Shown here in pieces: positions 47,798-59,300 of a stretch of 64,000 nucleotides of DNA. The notes under the pieces were generated by a model. The model did not search any database and had not been told where the DNA came from. It saw only the letters and a program-made list of their open reading frames with translations. Made by a program: the position numbers and the translations under genes. How positions within the stretch are numbered: the stretch's first letter is position 1; each line of letters opens with the position of its first letter. Origin of the DNA: Mesocentrotus franciscanus (taxonomy: Eukaryota; Echinodermata; Echinoidea; Camarodonta; Strongylocentrotidae); the NCBI GenBank assembly GCA_037976565.1, contig CP137669.1, positions 42,310,912 through 42,374,911 on the forward strand, in the 5' to 3' direction.

Positions 47798-47912
47798 AAA
47801 AAGGTAGATCCGCCCCTGGCCTTCCCCACCAACTTTGAAAAACGTTCAGAGGGGCCTGCATGTAAGAGTGGGGGTGATGCGGATTTTTGTCTGCCAGTCC
47901 CCCAAAAAAAAA

Positions 47913-49126
47913 AAAAAAAACTTGAGAGTTCTATTAAGACGTCACCTACTTTGAACAGTTTTAAACACACTCTAAAAGCCCTGTTTTCTGCAGATGACGT
48001 GTAAGTGAACTTCTGTTTTTTTGGGGTGCGAAGCTAACCATTTTTCCTACTTGCAAAATTATTAAATTTGGTTGACATGGTTAACTTTATATCACGTATA
48101 CATACATGTAACGTATCCATTTTCAGCTATCTTGTAAACAACCAAAGTGTATTAATTAAAGAGCAATCGAAAGTAAATATGTATAGGCCTATAATAATTT
48201 TGGTATTCCGTGTTAAGCTAGTATCAGGTTATTAAAAATGTACGTTTTCAATCATTTTTTCCCTTTCTTTTAAATACGTGGTTATCATCTATTCTTTGTT
48301 TTATTTTCATTTTATTTTATTATTCATGTTTAAATGTATTTTCTATTGAAATTGAAAATCCATTCATATATTTTTTTTAAATGATCAGGTTATTCTTGAA
48401 TGATCAGTTATTTCATGAGGATACCAATTAATATGTATTATAACTGTTTATATGCTTGTGTATTTATCTTTTTTTGTTTTTGCTGCTGTTATTTGTTTTA
48501 TTCTTAACAAACAGGGCCCCATGGAAGACAACCAAATTGGTGATATATGTGCCACCCTGTATAAATATCAGAAGAAAAAAATAATAATTTCAATACTTTT
48601 TCGTAGTTTCCTTTTGTTTCAACACACAAAGTGACTCAAAATGTCAAGTTCCCAAAATGCATGACTCGGGAGGGCCTTTTCTTTTAGAGGATCTATAATA
48701 ATATGCTATCCATAATATATATTTTGGGTGGTGCCCCAGGGACAAGGCACTTAAGAGAAAAACAGAAATGAATGATATTTTTGTACAGGCGACAAACGGA
48801 GAAACGGGAGAGTGGTCAATGAGTACTTCATAATCCACTGACCAAATTTTCATCTTGAGATTTGCATAGATGAAGTGATCTCATTATTCAAACATTTATA
48901 ACTCCTTTATTATTGGTCATATTTATTTCAAGTTCAAGTTCAAAGTCAAGTTGATTTAATCTTTCTTTCAACATTTTAATAATGACATAATGACGTAATA
49001 CTTATGCACTGAAGAGACTACCCTGTATAAAGAATAGATATACAAAATATATAGGGCCTATATACATGAATAAATTAATTGATAAATAATAGCACTCGTT
49101 TGTGGTCATTAAATAAAAAATATATA

Positions 49127-49191
<65 letters not shown>

Positions 49192-50093
49192 GAATAACGT
49201 TTGAAGACAGACATACTGACAGTATGAGTAATTCTTGAGTCTTATAGACAGTTCCAAAATCTTGGTCCAGTAGGCCAAAATGTTCAGAGTAAACTTCACC
49301 TCTATAGCCTACCGTAACCGCAAATACTGGAAGAATGCTGAGGCAGCAGCCGAGCTTCCGTCTATGTCTTTCTTGTCCTTACACGAAGTATATATATGTG
49401 GGTGGATCATGCAGAAGAATGTGGCATATAATAATTGTGAATTTGATAATTTTTCTTGTATATTTTTTACTAAAACAAGCGGGCACGAAAAGCCGCAATA
49501 TCTTTTATTACTTTAAGATTCGAAGGCGATCAAGAAGTGTTACCAATCTTTCGCCATTTTATGTGTTTTTTAAAATTTTGTTATGCTTTTATACAAATGA
49601 ATTCGTAACAATTAAGGGTTGGATTGCCCTTTAAAACTCGATCTCAAAAACTATTTATAATACAATTTATCGTTATCGTTAGGCCTAAGCTATGGGGGTG
49701 GGGCGCATAATGCTAAAGGATCTTGACTTTTCTTCTTTTTATCCCCTTCTCTTTCTCTCTCTTCTTTTATTTTGCGCACCCTCTCTTTTTGCACCCCCTT
49801 GAATCAAGTGCTGCCCGCGGGGGCACTTCCACCCCGCCCCCTTATAAGTCACTGGACCTTCGATAGCTGTAGAGAAAAGTCGCTTCACCACACCACCTCA
49901 TCGTTAAAAAAAGAAAACGCATGGTACAGCAAACAGATACAATGTATTTTATGTGTGAAGGGAGTGGACCAAACCAATCAAATCCGATGATTAATAACTC
50001 TGTTATTGTGTGTGTTATGAGAGGGCGTTTCTTTAGGAAGTCAATGTGCATGCAAAGCCTCGACCTATAATAAGCTAAGAATTGCACAGAATC
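47913..50093. other. No gene recognised upstream of WDR20
   Basis: Holds a LINE-type tail (48925-48975, CAAGTTCAAGTTCAAAG on the minus-strand pattern), a (TA)n run at 49131-49189, and a lone MITE end (GGATTGCCCTTTAA at about 49622). The last 200 bases should contain the WDR20 promoter. Confidence 0.45.
49131..49189. repeat. TA microsatellite
   Basis: Nearly uninterrupted TA dinucleotides. It gives Ile/Tyr frames on the minus strand that are artefacts. Confidence 0.95.
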
Positions 50094-50101
50094 ACATCCG
50101 G
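50094..50101 (-). promoter_or_regulatory. ETS-type site near the WDR20 start
   Basis: ACATCCGG on the plus strand is CCGGATGT on the minus strand, a match to the ETS consensus, 22 bases before the WDR20 ATG. ETS sites near starts are common in housekeeping promoters. No TATA box was recognised. An 8-bp match can arise by chance. Confidence 0.3.
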
Positions 50102-50123
50102 GCTATGTTGAGCTTCCAAAAAC

Positions 50124-50368
50124 ATGGCGACTGCAGAGGGAGGAGGAAAAGACGAGGTGAAAACACAATTCACCACTCGGGAGGGGACGTACAAACTTAT
50201 GACCTTGTCTGAGTATTCCCGACCTACAAGGCAACCGTACAGTGTCCAGTGCTGCCATCCTGTAAAGTGTCATTTACCAGTATTAATGAGACTGGGGTGT
50301 GTAATGACAAGATATGCTTCAATGTAGGTCATGAGCTCTATTTCTATCCCTACAAGGGAGTACGGAAG
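50124..50368 (+). CDS. wdr20: WDR20 exon 1, one-base frameshift
   Basis: A 245-nt first exon where 246 are expected. Frame 1 reads [15 protein letters not shown] through [20 protein letters not shown]. The continuation [20 protein letters not shown] and [13 protein letters not shown] is in another frame starting at 50267. AAG at 50265-50267 should be followed by GTG, so one G is missing in AAAG/TGTCA. Donor AAG|GTAAGT. Confidence 0.92.
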
Positions 50369-53300
50369 GTAAGTGAAGCCAAGGGACTTGCACTTGCGCT
50401 TGCAGACATGAATAGCCTATGCAAGTTACGAAGGGTCGTATTCGTAGCCTGGAGAGGGAGGAAGGCTGTAGCTGTATTGACACAATATGGAACAGTGAAA
50501 TTAACGCCCCTATCCATAAATCCTGGAATTTTTTCCTATCTTGCCGATGCCACTCTGGCGCTAGTTCAGAATCATATCCAGACTTTGACCCGTAACTCCA
50601 GCATGGAGATAGGGTAGCGCGCCCGGTATTCGGTCACTTAAGGGGAAATCGCTCATATTTTTAAATCGTACCTCCTTTATTTGGCAATCTACCCATCACA
50701 AGAAAAGAAAATTAGTCCTCTAACAGGATTTTAAAGACTAAAGTCACTTAAAATATAGAATAATACTAAGCAAAATATTACCGAGAGAAGGAGCAGTTTT
50801 CTGCCCAGTATTTGGTCGCGCCGCCTAGAATTCGTGGTATCTACGTTGACAAGGAGCGAAGCGTATTTGCGCACTATTTTCACACAATTGCGCCACAAAG
50901 CACTGAATGTCAGTGCGTTGACCGAATACTGGACGAGCGCTTTCGCATGGCAAGGGTAATGTATAAATACCTCTTGCACGGCAAAAGTGCGTCATTTGCA
51001 AATTCGCTGCCATGGAGCGAACACGGAGAGCTCCTCTTCACACACATACTAAATTCATTGCACCAGCACACGTAGTTGTTTCACAATAGGCTTCTACATA
51101 TGGCTATGCTTGTTAACGCATGTGCTAACAAAACCCGGAAGTGCATAAAGTTGTGCGACACTGACCAATTTCTAGTTAATTTTGAGATCTTTCCGGGGCC
51201 CTATAGTCCTATACCTGATTTAATTTTGAGAGTTAGGATAAGTTGTTCAACTGCCTGATTTGTGCATGTTTCGTGGCTCATAAATTATTTTTGAGTTTGT
51301 TACAGCTGTTGAAACGGCTGTCTGACCGAATACTGGATATTGACCGAATACCGGGCGCGCTACCCTACCCTAGAATCTACTAAAACATACCCAAAATCAA
51401 GTAAATATTCATCAAATGTTCAAATGATGGTCATGATTAAAAAGTTGTTATGTTTCTCACCCCTTTCGTGTCAATTTTATTATCTTTTTTTTAGTAATTT
51501 TCGGAAAAACGTTGATATTAGTATACACTTTCTCACAGGTTTCACGGCGTACCGCTGCACAATACAAGTGCAAACACAGATGGTGGGATGCGGGCGGGCC
51601 CACGCCTGCGTGAAGTTATCTACTGTAATGAGATAACTTCACGCGGCCGCCAGCAACCCACCATCTGTAGACTATGCACTTGTATTGTACACGGTTTCTG
51701 AACTAGCGCCTACACCTGTAACTCTAAATAGGGTGTCTGAACGATTTTCAATTTCCCTTTTGTTTTTGAATCGTTTTTCACCATTATGGTTGGATGATTG
51801 AAAAAATAATTCACTCAGAATAATACATTTCAAATTTCAAGACTCACCGATGTTTCTTCTATCAAAAGATACAGCCCCCCCCCATTCCCTCTAATATTCA
51901 TCCTTTTTTTTGTCAGAATCGACGAAAAAGACGTACACGCAGAGTTTTGTTGTTTTGCTAAATTTAGCAAAATAGGTGCATTGCGCAATATGCAAGCGTA
52001 CACATGTTGCTTAGCTGCATGCGCAACTTTGAGCGCGATCGCAAGCTCAACTTCCCTAGCCTACCGTGTGTGGGTCCGTTACATGCGTGTGCATGTGCAG
52101 ATTTTACGCGCTGTCACCATGGGTTCGGGCTGCATGGAGTTCACGCCTCCCAACTTTGCTGATCCCAAAAAATGGGGGGAAGGGTATTTTCAAAAGGTAA
52201 TGGCTTGTGATCCCTGGGGGCTAGCAAAAAAATAAGTGTAGGGATATATTCCTTACGACTGGGACTATTTATCGTTCAGGGCGTCATATCTCAAAAGTGA
52301 CAAATCTCGAAGCTAGCCAGGAAACAGTGTTTGAATCGCTGTTTTGACCAAGATATTTTTAGAATTTCGAGATGACGCCCCTTTGGAAATATGGGGATGG
52401 ACCTGCTCTTTCATATAACACCTCATGTATTGAGTATCACCTTCAGGATCACAAAGAATGAAGGTTTGAATATTGACTTGATAATAAAAACATTGACCAA
52501 TTTTGCATGATCACGCAACGCATGTAGACTGCCTAGGGATGCGTGCAATCTCTAAAAAATGGATAGCAAAACTTTTAGATTAGTGTACAGATGGGTGCAA
52601 TAACAAACTTAATTGCCGAAAGAATCGTGGTCGCGATATTGTGATCTCAAAACTTGATGTCGGACTGGAAAGTGCCACAACTAAAGAAAAGTCATAAAAA
52701 CAAGTTCTTAATTCATGCATGAGAGTTTACAGGTGATTTATATAAAAAGTGATCCATCAAAGGTTGGATAATTTAATCAATTTCAAAACAAAATATTATA
52801 CACCCAACAGTGGGTTAGTACTGTATTTGCCGGTGTTAAGGCCGCAGCGCCGCATAGGCCGCTCCCCCAACTTTGACATTTCGTAGAGAAAAAAAAAATG
52901 GAAGGAGAAAAAACAAATCTTCATCGATTTTGAATTTAGTACTGTATCGCAGGCAGTTTTAGTATCAGATTTATACCCCTACCTGCGAAATTGCGTGAAA
53001 TGGATACAAAGATAATAGACTTGGTGTAGACTTCGTACAGATGCGCAGTTACATTGCGCTGTAGCTCCGTAACGGTCCATTCTTATAGCGATGCAATGGC
53101 ACGATCTAGATCTACCGGTAGATTTTATTAAAAATGGGTTATGAAGTTTATTCACGAGATCGACAAAACTTCATGTCAACAATGCAACATGAAATTGTCG
53201 GTAAGATGTATGTTAATCTAGAAATGTCCTGTACCATTGTACATTAACTGGTATAGTCATTGTATATTGTAGTCCCATATGTACAAATACGTGCTGTTTT

Positions 53301-56300
53301 GACTGCCGATTTTTGACTGTTGCGCATAGGCCGCTCAGACTTTTTAATATTTTCTCTTCTGAAAATACTGCGGCCTTTACGCCAGCAAATACGGTATCTG
53401 GACGTTTAACTCGGAGGGATGCTGTAGCACACAGCCCCATGTTTCGTACACGTGCGGGTTACTTTGATATCTGATGTCATGACATGGACATGTTTCAGCA
53501 TGCCAATGTCATGAGTATGTTGTCATTTCATCTGCCGAATATATTTCTCCAACTTTGCAAATCACCTTCTTAAATTTTCAGATGGAATAATCATTAATGT
53601 GAGGTATTTCTCAGCGGTTTTTATGAGTTATGGAAACATTTCTCTTCAAATTGTTTCTGTGATTGTGCCTAAATTTTTGTGATGCATTCACTTGTGGAAC
53701 TCCCATTTGTGCTCAATCTTTCCAATATTGGAAAACACATATACAGTACATGTGATATGAAGTCCACAGAGACGTACATTTTTGTGAGCATGTCACTTCA
53801 TCAGATTCACTTCTTGTTTTTTCGGACCTGAAAACAAAACCTATTCAAAAAGTCAATACTTTTTTTGTGTTTCTCTTTTTGAATTTTTGAAGGCCAAATT
53901 TGTAGTGCAATTTTACATATTTTCCCCCAAATGAGTTGTCAAATCTGCTGTAGAATACGGTACATGTAGCTTTTGCTTGCAAGCAAATGCTAGTTTTTAT
54001 AGATATGGCCCATGTCTTAAAGTTATATTTTGTCATACCTTTTTTCCCCCTTTAAACAAAATTGACATTTGAACAGTCCAAAGCTTTGTTCTTGGGTGAT
54101 TATTTGAGTGGTAGAAAGGGTGGTGCTGGGCTTCCAATCCAAATTTCTTGCAGGGCATTTTAGTGGTCCTGGGCCACCGCTGGTATTGAGCCCTTCCTCA
54201 TGGATATTAGATCTTATAATTGACAGATAAGATAGAGTGGACTGCCCGTGATTTTGTGCAATGTTGTTCAGCTCAACTTTAAGATAATTTAATGTTTTCA
54301 TAAATGTGTGTTAAAAATACTTGCCAATTTTTATTGGATGTTTAATAATAATAATAATAATATTTGATTCTTATGTAGCGCACGTATCCACCTTGCAAGG
54401 TGCTCAAGGCGCTCCACCATTACCCGGCTATGCTAGGCTGCCGATTTCGGCGCTCACAGCATTCAAGGAAATCCTTCCTACCGGTACCCATTTAACACCT
54501 GGGTGGAGAGTGGCAAGTGTAGATTAATGTCTTGCCAAAGGACATTGGTGCAGCGGCGAGACTCGAACCGCGGACCCTGTGATCCACAGTCCAACGACTT
54601 ATCCACTTTATAGATTTGCCCGATGAAAATGCATTGTATAGTACAGAAATAATTAGATAAAATTTGGTGCAGAGTTTTAGGCCCATAACCTACCCTTCTT
54701 TCAATATAAGCAAGATGTGCATGCAACATCAGTGTTTTTAAGCCTCACTGAATTGCACCACATCACACCTGATGATGCTAATGTATCAGGGATGATAGTG
54801 CTGTAGCAACAGCGCTTCCATCGTAGTAGAAGCAGGTTGAGACTTGAATCGAAACTCCTAACATTTAGTTAAGGTACAAGTAGGAAGAAAGGGATTAGTT
54901 AATTTAGTTTGCATGATTTGCAACCCCCACAATACCATCGCACTCGAGGTTAGCGATAGCCAAAATATCTCAGCATACATACTATTATTTCATGATTTAT
55001 ACTGCATTTTTGGAAATTGTAAGCAACTTATCTGATTTTAACTTTGTGCTAATTCAAAGTTCATAATTTTAACCCTATTCCTGAATGTATTTGTATTTAT
55101 TAGGAAACTTAATTCACATGATGCATGAATATTTTGTTTTACAAAACATGAATAAATCAACTATGAAAAATATCTTTAAAATTAAATGGAAATGTTATAC
55201 AGTACGTAAATAATTGAATAAGTTTGGGAATATATATGCATTATTTCAAATGAATTTTAATCTTCAGAAGACTTTATGAATTCTACTTTAAATGAAAGAT
55301 TTCCATTACTTGTATATCTCATTACTGAATTTTTACTATCATTATTATGACACTTATTATCTTATCCCAATATGTGTCTCATCTAGGCAGCTGATCTGAC
55401 CAAGCCCTTAGACAAGAGGACATATAAAGGTGGGACACTACCAACTTGTCATGACTTCAACCAGCTTACTGCCAATGCCAAGGGTGTGTCTGTTATAGTA
55501 GGCTTCTCAGCTGGACAGGTTCAACTCATTGACCCCATTAGAAAAGATATTAGCAGGATCTACAATGAGGAGGCAAGTCCTTTCATCCTTTGTTTTGTAA
55601 CGTTTTCAATGTTTGAGTTTCCTTAAAAAAAGAAAAAGACTTGTGGCAAAAATTGTGTACATAAAGTGTGGACTCCTGAACTATTTGTTTGTAAAATACA
55701 GAGCTGTGAAATACTCTGATTACATTTGCTGCAGCATAAATAACAAGCATTTTAATGTCTCTTGTTTGAATAGGACTATATTGGTTTCATTCAGGCTAGG
55801 TTACATTATAATAGTAGAGCACCAAATCTCCAAGTATTTGTCAAATCAGCATTGTTAATATATTTCATTTCATTTTATTAAAGAGAAAGTTCCTATAAAT
55901 GTAAGGGATGTTATATGAGATTCTGGGATAAGTAGGTAAAAGTCATGGAGGTCAATTCTAAAAATACAGGTTTTAGGTTTTTATCTCGCAAGATATCAAG
56001 AACCACTTGAGGTATAAACCTCAAAATGTTCACATTTGTGTTCAGAGATGGTCCGAAGAAATGTTGAAATTTGTTAGATTAAATATGAGTTTCATCATAA
56101 AAATTGACTAACCTCTGATTCATACAAATCTAACCATTTGAGCTGAACCATAGTTTGGCAAAAAAAATACAGAACCTTGCCGAACCCAACACTAACTAAC
56201 TGTATTTTCTTTTGTTTCTTATTTTTTGCAGAGAATGATAGACAAGAGCAAAGTATTGTGCCTAAAGTGGGTTCCTGGAACGGAACATATGTTCATTGCA

Positions 56301-59300
56301 TGCCACCAGAGTGGTTTTATGTATGTATACAATGAGACTCTGGTACCAGTGAACACACCTCCTCACTACCAGCTTGTAAAGCAAGGAGAAGGCTATGCTG
56401 TCTTCACATGCAAGAGTAAAACCCCAAGGAACCCTGTCTATAGATGGGCAGTAGGTGAGGGTTCTACCAATGAGTTTGCCTTTTCCCCGGATGCCAATTA
56501 TATAGCATGTGTTTCGCAGGATGGCTTCCTCAGAGTGTTCAACTATGACACAATGGAACTCCATGGCATGATGAAGAGCTACTTTGGGGGTTTGGTATGT
56601 GTGTGTTGGAGCCCTGATGGAAAGTACATTGTAGTGGGTGGAGAGGATGACCTTGTCACAGTGTGGTCATTCTTTGAACAAAGGGTCATAGCGAGGGGCA
56701 AAGGTCATAGTTCGTGGGTCAGTGTGGTGACCTTTGATCACTACACAACAGGGATGATGAACGTGGATGGCACAGACTTTGGTAGTGATGATGACTTTGG
56801 TACTCAGAATAATGATTTGAGTAATAACAGGGAACGTTCGTTCAGCAATTACTCTAGGAACTCTATACGCAGTACAAGTGACCTCCCTCCCCCGCACCTA
56901 TACAGGTTCGGCTCTATCGGCCAGGATACTCAGTTGTGCCTATGGGAATTGACAGAGGACATGATCCAACAGTTCCAACCCCCTGCAAGAACTCGCACCA
57001 ACACGCAGCTGTCTGCATCCCATTGCAATAATATCTCACACAAAAGCAGCAGCAATGCCAGCTCCAACCATCCTGATGGAACCCACTCCAAGTTCTCTAC
57101 TCTCTCGTTATCAGACAAGCACAAGGAGAAGAACAAGAAGGACAGTGTGTCAAGTAAGAGTAGTGTCCATTCGCATTTGAATAAGATGCACCTGAGGATC
57201 TTTGAGGAAGCATCAAAAGCCATTGGGACTCAGCTCTGTCCAAGGTTGGATGAAGTACTCACATTAGAACCAATTGTGGCTAAAAAGGTTGCACATGAGA
57301 GACTCACATCATTGCTATTCAGAGAAGACTGTCTTGTAACAGCGTGTCAGGAAGGGTTTGTCAGTACATGGGCCAGGCCAGGAAAAGTTGTAAGTATATT
57401 TTAGATGATAAATTTTATAGTTTCTCCATTTGCAAATATATTTCATTACTATACAATGGGGAGAAAAAAAGAAAATTCATGTGAATAAAATACCATCAAA
57501 GAGAATTTCTGGTTATATTAGATACATCTGAGAGTCATATTTGTTAAACAATGACACAAAAGAAAATATGTAGACAGGTATGTTTGGATATGTTTGTTAT
57601 TTGTTCGTGGTTATTTTATCTGTAATCTTGTGTGAATCACTGACTGCAAGAAGTACAAGAAATAGAGAATATTGATAATTGTGAACTACAACAAGTTTTT
57701 ATGGATTAGCAGTGTAATACTTCAGTCATGCCACCAAACTGACTCTACACCGACTCCAGGGGGGTGTTTCACAAAGATCCTTAGTCGAACTTAACTCTAA
57801 GTTGGACTTAAACATTATGGAGAGCCATTTGTAGCCTTAAAATAAAATATTTTCAAATGCAAAATTTCAAGTATTTTAGACTTTTCATAAATTCCACATC
57901 AAGAACATGAAATCTCCTTGATAATAGAAAATATGAATGATTTGAATCAACATTTATGCCTTTTAAAATAACTTTTACTAAATATTTTCAAAGATGCTAA
58001 TGGCTTTCCATAATTGTTAAGTCCAACTTAGAGATAAGTTCAACTTACGATCTTTGTGAAACACCCCGCAGACCAAACAATTCTTGGCCAGTAGATGTAA
58101 TGTATTATTTTGTTGGGTCTGGTGTCGGTCTCATTGGTATGATTGGAATATGAGTACTGACCTTACCTGACCAATACTGTGATTCAGCATTCATATTTTT
58201 TCAGATCCAGTGCACACAGGGCATTATTTCAATTGCCTTATTCCAGTACATTCAAGCATTTAAAGGCACAGAACCAGTCCAGGCACAAATTCTAGCCACA
58301 AACGCAACACCTTGAAGCAGGTGCAATGACCAGATTTGTTTGAAAACGTAGTTACATGTAAACTGATGTAACAGACGATACAAACAAATGAGCACATACA
58401 GAACATTTGTGTGATAACTCTGGGTCCGGCCATCATTTTCTTAAGATGTCTGCTGTTCACTGCTTACTGTGGCAGTCAGTATATTTGGCGGCAGTGGAAT
58501 AATACCTTGTGTGCAACACATTCACTTGAAAAAAGGTGGCTAATGTTTGATTGCAAATTGGATTTTTGTTGTTATAATTTTATAGAAGAAGGGTCAGATT
58601 TACACAAGATGCTTGTCATATGTGATGTTTAATTCTGGTCCTGTTTCCTCCTTGCTATCTCCGTCCCTCCATTCCCTCCCTTCCTCCGTTCTCTCCCCTC
58701 TCTCCATATCCCCTCTCGCCATATCCCCTCTCTCCATTCCCCCTCTCCCCCTCCTTCCCTTCTCTCTTTGTCTCCCTCTACCAAACCCCAACCATCCTCT
58801 CCTTTCCACATTCCCTCGTCTCTCCATCACCCTCCATCTCCGTTCTTCCTCATCTTTTTACTTTCTTCCTCATCTTTTCCTTTCTTTTCTGCCTTTCTTC
58901 TCTTGCTGCCTCATGCCCCTCCACCTCCTCACCTCCACCTCCTCACCTCCACCTCCTCCCATCTACATCCCCTCCACCTCCTCCTCCACCTCCTCCCATC
59001 TACATCCCCTCCACCTCCTCCTCTCCACCTCCTCCCCTCCTCCTCCCTTCACCTCCCCTTCCCTAATCCCCTCCTTTCCCCTCCTCCTCCTCCTCCTCCT
59101 CCTCCTCCCCTCCTCCTCCCCTCCTCCTCCCCTCCTCCTCCTCCTCCTCCTCCTCCTCCTCCCCTCCTCCTCCCTCCTCCTCCCCTCCTCCTCCTCCTCC
59201 CTCCTCCTCCTCCTCCTCCCCTCTCCTCCTCCTCCTCCTCCTCCCTCCTCCCCCTCCTCCTCCCCTCCTCCTCCTCCTCCTCCCTCCTCCTCCTCCTCCT

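Larger units (their letters stand above)
47229..47818 (+). mobile_element. Nested hAT-like element with captured zinc-finger sequence
   Basis: Ends CAGGCGCGGATCTAC and, inverted, CAGGGGCGGATCTAC, with G/C-rich blocks inside. It sits within arm B. Flanks GCCTC and GCCTT hint at a short duplication. It holds a C2H2 zinc-finger coding fragment (47322-47436) and a 176-bp direct duplication. Confidence 0.65.
45667..47912 (+). mobile_element. Inverted satellite-bearing arm B, split by a nested element
   Basis: Starts CACTGGCGTACTGATGGGGA, mirrors arm A (43045-43909), then carries the satellite array 46052-47160. The terminal part (ACTTTGAAAAACGTTC, GGGCCTGCATGTAAGAG, GATGCGGATT) is interrupted by the nested element 47229-47818: ACCTGATCGTAAATACTTTAG lies before it and CCCCACCAACTTTG after it, contiguous in arm A and at 39580-39640. 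Confidence 0.65.
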
